Shown here one piece after another: positions 1-10,301 of a DNA stretch of 64,000 nucleotides (its first letter is position 1; every line of letters starts with the position of its first letter). The translations under genes were made by a program, and so were the position numbers. The notes below the pieces were generated by a model. That model did not search any database. It was given only the letters and a program-made list of their open reading frames with translations, and had not been told where the DNA came from. Source of the stretch: Photobacterium sp. JCM 19050 (lineage in GTDB: Bacteria > Pseudomonadota > Gammaproteobacteria > Enterobacterales > Vibrionaceae); the NCBI GenBank assembly GCA_001310455.1, contig BAXG01000003.1:156013-220012 (forward strand), written 5' to 3'.

Positions 1-632
1 TGGTCTTTAACCAATGTTGGCGCACCAGTCATGGTGTAACCGGCTTTGTAGTCTTCAAAACGGACTTTCCAGGCAACCTTGCCTGTATGGCGGTCAAGTG
101 CCACCATGCCGGCATCCAAGGTGCCGAAAAAGATCTTGTCACCGAAAATGGCCGCGCCTCGGTTCACCACATCACAGCAGGGTCGGATACCTTCCGGTAA
201 CCTGTGAGAATAGCTCCACAGCTTTTTACCACTGCGTGCATCCAGGGCAAATACCCGCGAATAAGAGCCGGTAACATAGATAACCCCTTCGTAAACCAGC
301 GCCTGAGATTCCTGTCCCCGCTGTTTTTCATCACCGAATGAAAACGACCACGCCGGGGTCAGCATTTTTACATTGTCGGTATTGATTGCAGTAAGCTGAC
401 TGTAGCGCTGGGCTTTCGGCCCCATGCCATACATCAATACGTTTTCAGGGGTTTCCGCATCCCGGGCAATATCCTCCCAGGTCACACTGGACAGAGAGGG
501 CGGTGAGAGCAGCATTGCAGGCAACGCCGCGATGGCACTCAACAGGGCCCGGTGTACGCCACACTTTCGTCTCCCTGGGTACCTTCCGGACAAATTCGGC
601 AGAAACAATGTTCCCTTCATGGTTTCTTTCAT
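1..632 (-). CDS. PQQ-dependent alcohol dehydrogenase, N-terminal part (runs off window)
   Basis: Periplasmic quinoprotein of the methanol/ethanol dehydrogenase (ExaA/XoxF) family, oxidising alcohols with pyrroloquinoline quinone and passing electrons to a cytochrome c. About 210 N-terminal residues are visible. After a basic start and hydrophobic stretch suggesting export come [13 protein letters not shown] and [10 protein letters not shown], typical of the first propeller blade. Further on, [15 protein letters not shown] precedes [11 protein letters not shown], the adjacent cysteine pair that forms the characteristic disulphide above PQQ in this family. The start at 632 is chosen because AAGAGGT lies just upstream; an in-frame ATG at 620 is an alternative. 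The substrate and the metal (Ca or lanthanide) cannot be told because the active-site half lies outside the window. The family assignment is firm. Confidence 0.85.
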   Translation of the reverse strand, partial: MKETMKGTLFLPNLSGRYPGRRKCGVHRALLSAIAALPAMLLSPPSLSSVTWEDIARDAETPENVLMYGMGPKAQRYSQLTAINTDNVKMLTPAWSFSFGDEKQRGQESQALVYEGVIYVTGSYSRVFALDARSGKKLWSYSHRLPEGIRPCCDVVNRGAAIFGDKIFFGTLDAGMVALDRHTGKVAWKVRFEDYKAGYTMTGAPTLVKD

Positions 633-887
633 GTTCAGACCTCTTATGATTTTTGAGCAAAACAGCTCAGCCGGGCAGGAGGCGAAACTGGAAGACCTCC
701 CACCCGACGAACGCTTTTCATCATAAAAAGTCGTCAGCACTAAAAACCATGCTCGATAAGCGTGTATTTCTTCCTACCTAAGTACAGGGGTTAAAAGTGT
801 GAAGGAAAAATTCCTATACCTTTGTTTAATAAAGGAATAAATCCCGATTTTCGCAGGGAAAAAATCCCAGGCTTGAATGATGAAAGG

Positions 888-1160
888 TTACCACTCTCCG
901 CGTTTTTCCATCACCAGTACGGGCCGCTTTTTGCGGTTCTTAAACCCGTATTCCCAGCTTGTAAAACGCACGGTTGCACGGTCACAGAAGACTTTCATAC
1001 TTCCCCCCCACTGGCTCGCAAATTTTAAGCCGGTAGGTATGTTCAGCTGACCGTTCTTCAATGGTGTAGGAGATATCTTCTTCATTCCCACCGGGATATG
1101 GGAAATTGGCATCAATGCACCCGGAATAAGCGGCGCGCAATACGAAAAAGAGGTCACCAT
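888..1160 (-). CDS. Small hypothetical protein, probably with two compensating indels
   Basis: A 90-codon frame with an excellent ribosome binding site (AAGGAGG, 7 nt before ATG 1160), starting 43 nt after the DUF5107-TPR gene and so probably in its operon. The N-terminal residues look unnatural. If one T is restored in the T5 run near 1147 and one G is removed from the G7 run near 1013, a more protein-like sequence results: MVTSFFVLRAAYSGC, then NFPYPGGNEEDISYT, then the same C-terminus (RPVLVMEKRGEW). That two homopolymer changes cancel out is inference. I do not recognise the family; the composition resembles a small beta-rich soluble protein. Confidence 0.4.
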   Translation of the reverse strand: MVTSFSYCAPLIPGALMPISHIPVGMKKISPTPLKNGQLNIPTGLKFASQWGGSMKVFCDRATVRFTSWEYGFKNRKKRPVLVMEKRGEW

Positions 1161-1203
1161 CTGGTAACCTCCTTATTGCGAATAGACCTGGCAAGTAACC
1201 AAA

Positions 1204-4200
1204 TCAAAGGAACGGATGACACACTCGGTCAGTCACTTTGGCTTCGGAAATTTCATTTAGTTGAATCAGGGTGTTAAGAACTGCCTCGCACAGTTTTCCT
1301 TTCGCATGCTCCGGCTGTTTTGCCAGAAGCTGCGACAACGAACCACTGTTTAACTTTTCCCCGAGATTTACGACTGACAGGCCAGCTTCCGCAATACCTT
1401 TCACAAATAAACAATGCTGTTGATTTTGTCGGTTAGGGTCCTTGTCAAACACCACCAGATCCGGCAGGGAGACAGCGAAAAAGTCAGGTGCCACCGGGTT
1501 TTCTGCATTTTCTTCAGCCCAACGAATCATGCTGTTAAGCAGTTCCTGCGCTTCAGCCGTCTCTCCGGTATAGTGCATGGATAACGCCTGGTACAACAGG
1601 TAGTCTGCAGGTTGGTCGTTGTAGTACTTGCTTTCGCCAATTTCCTGTTTGCCTTTTTTAGCCTTGGCAAAGTGATAATCAGCCAAAGCATCGTTCTCTT
1701 CCAAGCGATAACAGAGTGCCAACAGAAAGTGGATATCATTGTCCGTCTGTCCAACCAAGCGCCCCTCGCCAAGGTTAGACGGGTATTGTAGCGCTTGCCT
1801 CAATAATTCTGCGGCCTGAGAATAATCACCCTGATTGATACAGTCCATCGCACACCGTATCTGGTTGATTATAAATTGGCTGGTAATTTTGCCTTCTCCA
1901 CCTTCCCAGGGGTGAAACTTACGCGTTGACAGAATATGTTTACATTCTTCAAGCTCGCCACAAATGTTGAGCAAATTCAGGTATTCCGCAACCAAGTCAT
2001 CCCGTTTCAGTGTCAGATGCTCGTATCGCTTCAAAAACGCCAATCGCGCTTTCGGTGATTCACCCAATTCCCGCTTGATATAATCAAGTTCAAACAGAAC
2101 CCTGGCATCTTCCGAGTTACGCTCAAAAGCCTGGGTCATAAGTTCCAGTGCCTGTTGGTGTTTCGACGCTATGTTGAAGCTGTAAACTGCCATATTTCGA
2201 TATACCGGAGCAAACGCTTCATTTAGCTCCATGCAAACGTCCCAGTGCTTAACCGCCAGCGCATAGACTTTCTTGGCATAATGGAAACAACCCAACAAAT
2301 AGTTGGCAAAGTAGTCTTCCCGGAATGCCTTTAACACCTCGATTTCAGTCACAGTGTTCGGGAAAAGTACCTGATCAATGAAAGCCTTTTCGGCTGCATG
2401 ACCAAGGGCACAGAAATCCCCTTCAACATATGCACTGTAATAGGAAACCATCGCCCCCTTGCTTTCACAAAGTGCCAGGATATTGCGAACCGTTTCTATC
2501 TCTCCCAATGAGAGATAAAGGTTTGCCAGATGAATGACATTTACATCCCGGCCATTCATCAGTTGAAGATAAACAGACTTGTCTTTTTCCTGTCCGGTAA
2601 GGGCAAAACGCTGGTAGTGAAGTGCATAGCTAAGGGGCTGATATTTCAACTGCTCATCCAGAAACGCCAGAGCTTGCTGTGTCCGCCCCAGTTTTTGCAA
2701 AGCCACGGTTTTTGTGACAGTAGCCTGATAGTTCATGCCGTTGAATCGTAGCGCATTCCCGGCACAATCAAGTGCATCTTGTAAGCGTTGCTGCCTGAGT
2801 GCAACGCGGGCGGCACCTGCATACCCAGCATCACGCAATTGCCACTCCATGTGGATTTATACAAATCACGGTATGCCTCATCCAAATTGCCCAATTTTTC
2901 ATGGGTACATCCACGAATGTAGCTGGCTTTTCCGCAAACCGGATTCTTGTTGTACTTGTGAGCACGTTTCAGCGCCTGATCGGCATAATACAGAGCTGAT
3001 TTAAAATCTGCGGCTTCAAAAGCTCGATGGGCCATTGCTACGTTGCAATTGTAATGAAGCGGGTCTCTCTTCAAGCCGTCAAGGTAGTAGTCCTCCGCAT
3101 TGCGGGTAGCATGGTGATACTGCTCAAGGTGTTGCCCGATATAATAGAGTTCATCAATGCTGGTGGTCTCCGCCGGGAGAGTGGGAGCCTCGGCCGGATC
3201 GGGGGTTGGTTCGCCGCTGCTGATGTGTTCCTTATACTCGAGTGTGTTGTAACCACCAACTGACGTTACACGAATGGTCAGTCTGTCCGGGCTGTCGTAG
3301 TCAAGGTTGCGGACAATGCTTCTTCCGGGCTTCAAATTGATTTTCTCATCCACCAGCGTTTCTTTGTCATTATCAATGACCACTCGGCAGTTGTGCAGGT
3401 CGGCAATTGCGTAGACCCCCAGTCAACACCGTTACTCTTGCGCTGCAGTTTCAATGCCATATCGGTGTTGGCGTTGTGCACTTGAGCCAGTTCAGAATAA
3501 GGCAAGAAATGCTGAACAAACGACTTCTCTTCATGGCTATCTAGCCAAGTGAAATCCGGTTGATTATCTGTATAAACACCTGTCATCAGTTCGATATAAG
3601 GACCGTTTTCATCTGTCAGGTTACGGTCCCAAGCTAGGCCAAAGTCACAATTTCCCCACGTCCACTGTTTCTTCCCCGGTGAAACATGGTGGTTAGCAAT
3701 GTGTAAGAGCCCACCCTTTTCATCGTGGCTGTACGCGCCCACAAAATCATAAGATGACTTGTCGGCCATATAAGAAGTGGGAACCGGGAGGTTTTTGTAT
3801 CGGGAGATGTCAGTTCCAGGCGAATAATCAACTTTGTAGTACTCACCAACGGCAATAGGAAAAGCGGAAACATCCCGCTTGCCATGGTCATAAACTGCAG
3901 TAACGTCCGGCGGAAAAATACTCTGGTGATCATCACCTCCTTTAACAGCAGGGTTGGACCACCAGAGAAACTGGCGGGGTGTTTCGTTGCCATTGTATAT
4001 TTTGCCGGTTATTTCAATCAGCGCTTTGTTTGGATAGAGTTTGAATCCCGCCATGACCTGTAAGCCATACATATGCTCAACTTCGCCCATCCACACTGTC
4101 GCGGAGCCATCCGTATGGTGTTCAATTTTAAAGTCAACTGGCATAAAAGTGGTTGGCCTGTGGTGCTGAGGCCAGTTGAATTCAATACCGCCAGAAATCC

Positions 4201-4528
4201 AGGGCCCCAGCAAGCCAACCAATGCAGGTTTGATTACATCATTACAATAGACGAAATCACGCTCATTCACTTTGTCATAGGCTTTGTGAATTCGGCCACC
4301 AAGTTCGGGAAGCAGCATTACTTTCAGGTAATCATTTTCCAAATAAATGGCCTGATAAGATTTGTCCTGCTTGTGATCTGAAATGCTGTCTATCACCATA
4401 AGGTAGACATTACCGGATGACCCCTGATAAACGCGTTTTTCGAGAAACAGGGGATTTGAATCTACTTTTCCAACCGAATAGGTAGGAAGTGTGACCACTT
4501 CTTGCCAAACTTTCACACTGTTATTCAT
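1204..4528 (-). CDS. DUF5107 domain protein with TPR repeats, about 1,100 aa, two frame breaks
   Basis: One long gene read in three pieces: 4528-3332, 3383-2733 and 2850-1204. The first ~390 residues are a DUF5107 domain (galactose-mutarotase-like fold) with LENDYLKVMLLPELGGRIHK, GPWISGGIEFNWPQHHR and RQFLWWSNPA, motifs shared with aldose-1-epimerase-like proteins. The rest is a helical array of TPR-like repeats (for example ALYYADQALKRA and QQALELMTQAFERN). No signal peptide is seen, so it is probably cytoplasmic. The breaks near 3,400 and 2,850 are consistent with single-base indels because both halves continue one recognisable protein. It is divergently transcribed from the sugar porter, with a palindromic operator between them, so it is likely part of a carbohydrate pathway, perhaps acting on a sugar or glycoside. 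The exact reaction is unknown. Confidence 0.75.
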
Positions 4529-4883
4529 CTGATTACACCTTCACTGATTAACGTTGCGAGCAGTCTATGAAAGCCCGATCCACAGAACCGGCGAACAGCT
4601 CACGCCTTTCAGTAAACGAAGTTAAGTATTCAACCTCCTTCCAATAGCCCATTGCAATACAACAAAATAAAACCTTAAAAATCATCATTTTATTTGTTGA
4701 AATTAGCTTCATTTCCTTATCTCACTTTTTAGTTAACGTCGTTAACTAAAGTGTGTGATGACTCGTTAGATTTCATTTACCAACTCCACCTAGACTGCAT
4801 ATCGTTCGGCGAAAATACTGACATGTCACCACTTCCCGAAGCATTGCAGCTTTTATTCTGAATTTATAAATAGTGGGAAAGGT
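4529..4883. promoter_or_regulatory. Divergent promoter region of the sugar locus
   Basis: This AT-rich intergenic stretch separates the DUF5107-TPR gene (minus) from the sugar porter (plus) and must hold both promoters. Apart from the palindrome at 4728-4750 I see no further strong operator; GGGAAAGG before ATG 4884 is the porter's ribosome binding site. No clear CRP half-site pair was found. Confidence 0.5.
4728..4750. promoter_or_regulatory. Perfect palindrome, probable ROK repressor operator
   Basis: Arms TTTAGTTAACG and CGTTAACTAAA are perfect inverted repeats around a single T. Symmetric AT-rich operators of this kind are bound by ROK-family repressors such as XylR, and a ROK gene lies 1.6 kb away in the same locus. 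Binding is inferred, not shown. Confidence 0.55.
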
Positions 4884-6326
4884 ATGAACAGATTACACAC
4901 AGATACCAGCCAGCGGCTCAACAACCGCAATATCTGGCTAATTAGTTTGGTGGCCGCGTGTGGCGGCTTATTGTTCGGATACGACTGGGTAGTCATTGGA
5001 GGTGCAAAACCTTTTTATGAAGCTCACTTTAATATCACAAGTGCGTCTCTTTCTGGCTGGGCCATGAGCTCCGCTTTAGTGGGTTGTATGCTCGGTGCTT
5101 TCATTGCTGGAACTCTAGCAGACAAGTATGGCCGCAAAAGACCGCTGCTACTGGCAGCCACGCTGTTTGTCCTATCAGCATGGGGGACAGCGATTGCTTG
5201 GTCTTTTAACACCTTCGTTTTTTTCCGCATAGTGGGTGGTGTGGGTATAGGCTTGGCATCCGCACTTTCACCCATGTACATAGCTGAAATTGCCCCCGCA
5301 GAAAAACGCGGAAAACTGGTCGCTATGAACCAGCTGACTATCGTAATAGGAGTACTTGCGGCCCAACTCATAAATTTGATGATTGCCCAACCAGTTCCTT
5401 CCACAGCCACGCTTACTGAAATTTCCGCCAGTTGGAATGGTCAATTGGGTTGGCGATACATGTTTGGTGCTGAACTTGTACCGGCAATCGCATTTATGGT
5501 TTTGATATTTGCTATTCCTGAATCTCCGCGCTGGTTGGTAAAAGTAGGTCGCGACAACCATGCGCTGAAGTGCTTACTAAAATTAGGTAATCGTCAATAC
5601 GCCGAAACCACCATTGCGGAAATACGTACAACGCTATCGGCAGAAACAAAACAGCTTCCCATTAATGCGCTACTGCGTCCTGATATAAAACCCATATTAA
5701 TCATCGGAGTAACGCTTGCGATTTTCCAGCAATGGTGCGGTATCAATATCATTTTCAACTACGCACAAGAGATATTCGCCTCGGCCGGATTCGATATAAA
5801 CGATACGTTGAAATCTATTGTAGCAACGGGTTTGATCAACCTACTGTTTACCATTCTGGCAATTCCGTTTGTAGATAAGATTGGTCGACGCAAATTGATG
5901 ATTATCGGCTCCGCAGGACTAACAGTAATTTACGGCTTAATGGCCTTCGCTTATGCCAACAGCATCCTTGGTTTACCTGTGTTGGTTTTGGTACTTATTG
6001 CCATCTCTATCTATGCCATGACACTCGCTCCAGTAACCTGGGTGTTGCTGTCCGAAATTTTCCCAAACAAAGTACGTGGCACCGCCATGTCTGTTGCAAC
6101 CCTGGCACTTTGGATAGCTTGTTTTGTCCTAACTTACACGTTCCCCCTACTCAACAGCGGTTTGGGTGCCTCTGGCAGCTTTCTTTTGTACGGCATCATC
6201 TGTGCGCTAGGTTGTGCGTTCATTGTGAAAAACGTTCCCGAGACTAAAGGACGCTCATTGGAAGAACTGGAAAAAGAGATGTTGAAAGGAAGGACAAAAA
6301 AGTCACTGAAGGACGCAACAGTGTAA
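4884..6326 (+). CDS. Sugar porter family MFS transporter
   Basis: An inner-membrane sugar symporter of 480 aa, the usual length of the sugar porter (XylE/AraE/GalP-like) family, with twelve predicted membrane segments. Family signatures are visible: GGLLFGYDWVVIGG in TM1, ADKYGRKRPLL after TM2, RIVGGVGIGLASALSPMYIA in TM4, PESPRWL after TM6, and DKIGRRKLM and PETKGRSLEELE near the end. GGGAAAGG precedes the ATG. It lies divergent from the DUF5107-TPR gene and convergent with the ROK regulator. The aldose epimerase in the same locus suggests a free aldose or a cleaved disaccharide as substrate, but specificity cannot be read from sequence alone. Confidence 0.9.
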   Translation: MNRLHTDTSQRLNNRNIWLISLVAACGGLLFGYDWVVIGGAKPFYEAHFNITSASLSGWAMSSALVGCMLGAFIAGTLADKYGRKRPLLLAATLFVLSAWGTAIAWSFNTFVFFRIVGGVGIGLASALSPMYIAEIAPAEKRGKLVAMNQLTIVIGVLAAQLINLMIAQPVPSTATLTEISASWNGQLGWRYMFGAELVPAIAFMVLIFAIPESPRWLVKVGRDNHALKCLLKLGNRQYAETTIAEIRTTLSAETKQLPINALLRPDIKPILIIGVTLAIFQQWCGINIIFNYAQEIFASAGFDINDTLKSIVATGLINLLFTILAIPFVDKIGRRKLMIIGSAGLTVIYGLMAFAYANSILGLPVLVLVLIAISIYAMTLAPVTWVLLSEIFPNKVRGTAMSVATLALWIACFVLTYTFPLLNSGLGASGSFLLYGIICALGCAFIVKNVPETKGRSLEELEKEMLKGRTKKSLKDATV

Positions 6327-6334
6327 ATTGAAAA

Positions 6335-6373
6335 ACCCGGTAGCTCGATGGAATTTCAGACAAGCTACCGGGT
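6335..6373. terminator. Hairpin between convergent genes
   Basis: ACCCGGTAGCT (6335-6345) pairs perfectly with AGCTACCGGGT (6363-6373). It follows the porter stop codon and overlaps the stop codon of the convergent ROK gene. A-rich and T-rich flanks on either side make it a probable bidirectional terminator. Confidence 0.7.
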
Positions 6374-7558
6374 ACTCATTTTATTCAGTTCATTTTCCAC
6401 CCAAAGATAGCCGATGCCTTCCAGCTTTTGAGCTTCAGTCAGCGCCCCAAAAGAGATGGAGGTCACTTCCTGCTCCCAATGCAAGCCAGATTCAAAAGGA
6501 TTAGAGAGCGTTTCCCTGACTATCGTTGAAAGCCAGCGTTCGCCCAGGCAACAGGTTTCTCCGTAAAGGAAGATTTTGTTTATATCCAAAGTGACAAGAA
6601 AATTGTAGAGGGTTAAACCGATGAACTTCGCCGCACGGAGCACGACTTCGACAGCATCCGGCTCACCTTGCTCATACAACTGTACTAACTGTGAGAATGT
6701 AACCTTAACCCCTTTCATGCCCGAATACCGCAGGCACATGGCAGGGATAGAGGCTTCTGTTTCAAGGCATCCCTCACGGCCACAACCACAGATCAGGCCA
6801 TTCGCTCCAACGAAAGTATGCCCGATCTGTCCACTGCCGAAATGTGGACCACGGTATATATCGCCGTTAATCAGAAACGATGATCCAATGCCTTCACCGA
6901 TGTTGAGAACGCAAAAATCCCGATCATTGTTGTCATGCAGCCACTTCTCTGCCAATGCCAGCATGACACAGTCATTATCGAGCAAAATTTCGACCTTCAG
7001 CCGCGTTTGCAATATGTACTTGAGTTCAAAATCATGTTGCCAACTGGCATGCGGCATACGCAATGAAGCCCCTGACTTGATATCAACTTGCCCATGAACT
7101 GCCAACGCCAGACGATAATTCTCAACTCCGGCAGAAGCCGAAATTTCCACTATCAATTGGATTATCTGTTCAACAAGGTCTTCTGGAGAATCAGTTTGAA
7201 TATCGCGCTGATGCAAGTCGCAAAGAGGCGACATATGGTTGTCCAGCGCAATAGCAGAAACAAAAAGCGGGCTGACATTCAGGCAAATCGTATTGGGAAT
7301 TTGCTGCGTAATTTTAACCATCCCCTGATGATTTCCGCGTCCTTGATGCGTACCAGAAAGCACTTCTACATGCCCGGATGCCTCAAGATCGTTAACAATT
7401 TTTGTTACCGCAGGGATAGACAGACCTGTAAACCTACTGAGCCTGGATTTTGGCAAGCCTTTGTGTCTGTAGAGCAATTTCAGCACCAGTTTTCGGTTCA
7501 TTTCCCGAATGTCCTGGTGAGTCATACCCAATGACCTGTTGACATTTTGTTCAGACAT
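6365..7558 (-). CDS. ROK family transcriptional repressor
   Basis: A 397-aa NagC/Mlc/XylR-type regulator. The N-terminus has a winged helix (SRLSRFTGLSIPAVTKIVND, residues about 38-57). The ROK sugar-kinase-like domain follows, with LNIGEGIGSSFLING and the zinc-binding CGCGREGCLE preceded by GHTF. In this family a sugar or sugar phosphate ligand releases the protein from its operator. It is divergent from the epimerase gene with only 37 nt between starts, and faces the porter gene. It is the obvious candidate regulator of the locus, with the palindrome at 4728-4750 as its likely target. The inducer is unknown. Confidence 0.88.
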   Translation of the reverse strand: MSEQNVNRSLGMTHQDIREMNRKLVLKLLYRHKGLPKSRLSRFTGLSIPAVTKIVNDLEASGHVEVLSGTHQGRGNHQGMVKITQQIPNTICLNVSPLFVSAIALDNHMSPLCDLHQRDIQTDSPEDLVEQIIQLIVEISASAGVENYRLALAVHGQVDIKSGASLRMPHASWQHDFELKYILQTRLKVEILLDNDCVMLALAEKWLHDNNDRDFCVLNIGEGIGSSFLINGDIYRGPHFGSGQIGHTFVGANGLICGCGREGCLETEASIPAMCLRYSGMKGVKVTFSQLVQLYEQGEPDAVEVVLRAAKFIGLTLYNFLVTLDINKIFLYGETCCLGERWLSTIVRETLSNPFESGLHWEQEVTSISFGALTEAQKLEGIGYLWVENELNKMSTR

Positions 7559-7595
7559 GGAAAACCTTTAAAACAACCTGAAATAGGAAGGCTCT

Positions 7596-8484
7596 GTGAA
7601 TAAAGAATATATCATCAACAACAAATATTTTTCTCTAGGTGTCAGTAGAAATGGTGGGTGTATCACTCATTTCAACTATAGATTAAACGATGGAAAACAG
7701 TTTCCAATATTTCGCCCAACTGATTGGGCAAACCTGGACCTACCATTTTCTGTAAACACCGGTTTATTCCCCATGATGCCAGTGGTAAACAGAATAAAGA
7801 AAAATGCTTTCCCGTGGGATGGGAAATACATTCAGCTCAAAAACAATCTTGCCGATCCTTATTACTTCCTTCATGGAGATGGTTGGCTGAAAGAGTGGAA
7901 AATATTGCCTTCACACCCAGATCAGATTCGACTTTATCTTCCCCTGGATAAAAAAGCGACAGCCCTTTCCACTACAATGCCTTACTGACCATTACCCTTT
8001 CTGAAACCGGCTTGGGATTTGAATTGACTCTCACCAACAAAGGCGAAAGTGCCATGCCTTTCGGTATAGGCTTACATCCTTTCTTTCATCTGGAAGGCGG
8101 GAGCCGCGTGCATTTTGAACATAGCGGGCTCTGGGTGAGGATACCGATTATCTGCCAACAGACTACACTGAAAGCTTTGCTGACTACTTAAACTTCAATA
8201 TTAGCAAGCAGGTTCCGGATAACTGGATTAACAACGGCTATTTTTCCGAACAAGGATTAAACGCAACAATATTGCACACCAACGGTATTTCCGTGCAATT
8301 ACACTGTGAACATCAGTTTTTCCAGGTTTACAAACCGAAGGGACGATCAAACTTTATTTGTATTGAACCCCAAACTCAATTCGTCAACGCTCACAATGAT
8401 GCGGAATATAAAAGTTTGACAGTTCTCAAACCGAAAGAATCTATGACCATGAATTGTTACATATCCGCTGTCAACAAAAGCTGA
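7596..8484 (+). CDS. Aldose 1-epimerase family protein, two frame breaks
   Basis: Galactose mutarotase-like enzyme of about 297 aa that interconverts alpha and beta anomers of aldoses, or acts on a related sugar. GTG start with AGGAAGG upstream. Recognisable motifs are NTGLFPMMPVVNRI, YYFLHGDGW and, after the first break, GIGLHPFFHLEGG; the His residues in LHGDGW and GLHPFF correspond to the catalytic region. Frame is lost in the A6 run near 7955 (one A missing) and again near 8137 in GGG (one G missing, restoring WVEDTDYLPTDYTESF). Both breaks are homopolymer indels. It sits next to the ROK regulator and belongs with the sugar porter. Confidence 0.8.
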
Positions 8485-8660
8485 GCGGTTTAATGAAAGC
8501 CTATATATCCGTTGCTGTATATCCTTGTTTATACTTAATACCTTAGTATTACATCATTGATATTCTTTATTTATTTACCTCTAAAAAATTGGTTTCAACC
8601 ACTCAGAGTATTCAGGACATTGGTCCTATTAACATGAGGTAAATGAATGTCATATTAATG

Positions 8661-8692
8661 TTCCAAGAAAAAAGGGCAGCCATGCTGCCCTT
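8661..8692 (-). terminator. Rho-independent terminator after melA
   Basis: On the minus strand GGGCAGC-ATG-GCTGCCC is followed directly by six T, about 50 nt after the melA stop codon. Confidence 0.8.
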
Positions 8693-8742
8693 CGCCAAAA
8701 AATCATCCGGTGGTCGGCGAGTAAAGTTGGGAGATAAAACTA

Positions 8743-10104
8743 CTACTGCTTTTTCTGTGCCCACTGTGGCAGCCAGTCGCCGTGGGCTTCACGCAGCCGG
8801 TCCACCAAGGACCATATTTGGTCAAGATCCAGCTCAGCACCTGTGTGGGGGTCCATCATCGCGGCATGATAGATATGCTCCGGGTTTTCGGTCATCAACG
8901 CTTCAACAACCAGCGACTGCACATTGATGGACGATTGCATAATCGCAGCAAGCTGTGGCGGCAATTCACCGATATAAGTCGGCTGGATTCCATTGCGGTC
9001 AACCAGGCATGGCACTTCAACTGCACAGCCATCTGGCAGCGAAGTAATAAGGCCGGTATTGGCAACGTTGCCGTAAATCACGGTCGGCACGCCAGTCCAC
9101 GCAGCGTTAATGATTTCAGAGGCATATTCATTGCTCTTTTTGATCTCAATTTCCGCCGCCCCTTGCAACTCCGCAGACTCTTTCTTCCAGTTTTCAATCT
9201 GCTCGATACAGCGCATCGGGTATTCATCAAGAGGGATGGCAAACTTCTCAATCAGATCATCACGGCCTTCTTTGATAAACCATGGTGAGTATTCTGCAAA
9301 GTGCTCCGAGCTTTCCGTTACGTAGTAGCCTGTACGCTTCATCATTTCGTAGCGAACGATATTTTTGCACCGCTCAGACTCCTCGCTGATCTCTTTTGGC
9401 AACACGCCATCGGCATAACCTTTTTGCAGTCGCGGGTAAAGGTCGCGGAAGCTGCCGTCTTCCTGCTTTTCTTCGTACTTGAGGAAAAACGCCTGGTGGT
9501 TAATGCCCGCGCAGCGGTAGCGGATCCTGCTCATCGGGATATCCAGCTCTTTCGCCAGCAGCTCAGCGGTATGTTGGACGGAATGGCAAAGACCAACCTG
9601 CTTAATAGCCGGGTATTTTTTGGCTATCGCCCAGGTATTGATCGCCATGGGGTTAACATATTGGAGCAGTAGCGCATCCGGACACACTTCCAGCATGTCT
9701 TCACAAATCGACCACAAATGCGGCACAGTGCGAAGGCCACGCATAATGCCGCCGACACCGAGCGTATCCGCAATGGTCTGGCGAAGGCCAAATTCCTTCG
9801 GAATCTCAAAATCGGTGATGGTACACGGATCATATCCCCCAATCTGGAAAGCGACGATAACGAAATCTGCTCCTTCCAGCGCCTCTTTCTGAACCAAATG
9901 CGTGGAAATACGCGCCTCAACACCGAGTTTGTTCACCATACGGTTAGCAACAGTTTCTGATTCGCTGAGCCTTACCGGGTCAATATCCATGAGGGCAACG
10001 TCGGCACCGCTCAGTGCATTGCGCTGAAGGATATCTCCGATGATATTTTTCATGAACACCGTCGAACCGGCACCGATAAATGTGATTTTTGGATACTTCT
10101 TCAT
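8743..10104 (-). CDS. melA: Alpha-galactosidase, glycoside hydrolase family 4
   Basis: Cytoplasmic NAD- and Mn-dependent hydrolase that cleaves melibiose and related alpha-galactosides; 453 aa, the size of E. coli MelA and closely similar throughout. Seen are the NAD-binding ITFIGAGSTVFMKN at the start, DFVIVAFQIGGYDPCT, QTIADTLGVGGIMRGLRT, the metal-binding GLCHSVQ and CAGINHQAF, and ESSEHFAEYSPWFIK. ATG 10104 is chosen over an upstream start at 10185 because MelA homologues begin at KITFIGAG and GGGAAG lies upstream. It is last in an operon with a peptide-type ABC transporter, which would supply the disaccharide; a MelR-like activator lies at the other end. Confidence 0.93.
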   Translation of the reverse strand: MKKYPKITFIGAGSTVFMKNIIGDILQRNALSGADVALMDIDPVRLSESETVANRMVNKLGVEARISTHLVQKEALEGADFVIVAFQIGGYDPCTITDFEIPKEFGLRQTIADTLGVGGIMRGLRTVPHLWSICEDMLEVCPDALLLQYVNPMAINTWAIAKKYPAIKQVGLCHSVQHTAELLAKELDIPMSRIRYRCAGINHQAFFLKYEEKQEDGSFRDLYPRLQKGYADGVLPKEISEESERCKNIVRYEMMKRTGYYVTESSEHFAEYSPWFIKEGRDDLIEKFAIPLDEYPMRCIEQIENWKKESAELQGAAEIEIKKSNEYASEIINAAWTGVPTVIYGNVANTGLITSLPDGCAVEVPCLVDRNGIQPTYIGELPPQLAAIMQSSINVQSLVVEALMTENPEHIYHAAMMDPHTGAELDLDQIWSLVDRLREAHGDWLPQWAQKKQ

Positions 10105-10260
10105 GGTTACTGTCTTCCCTAAATACCCGAAACTGGATTTCGGTTTTCCTCTTCTCGAAATTAAATTTAAATCTATCCAGCCCATGCTTTCTTCCGGATT
10201 AGAACTCTTCGCTTCCGGAAATTAAGTAAATTGTCTGAATAGTTTTCTGTGCAAACCAAG

Positions 10261-10294
10261 CCCGGGCAACATTGCCTATGCATTGATGCCCGGG
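10261..10294. terminator. GC-rich hairpin between transporter operon and melA
   Basis: CCCGGGCA (10261-10268) pairs with TGCCCGGG (10287-10294). There is no strong T-run on the minus strand, so it may attenuate transcription or stabilise mRNA ends rather than terminate fully. Confidence 0.45.
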
Positions 10295-10301
10295 GATTTA
10301 T

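Noticed and set aside
445..660. A 71-codon minus-strand frame at the PQQ dehydrogenase start
   Set aside because: It overlaps the dehydrogenase in another frame and has no similarity to a known family.
8643..8927. Plus-strand frame over the end of melA
   Set aside because: Lies antisense to a clear coding sequence and contains the terminator of melA.
10104..10185. N-terminal extension of MelA
   Set aside because: MelA homologues start at KITFIGAG; the extension has no similarity and ATG 10104 has a suitable ribosome binding site.
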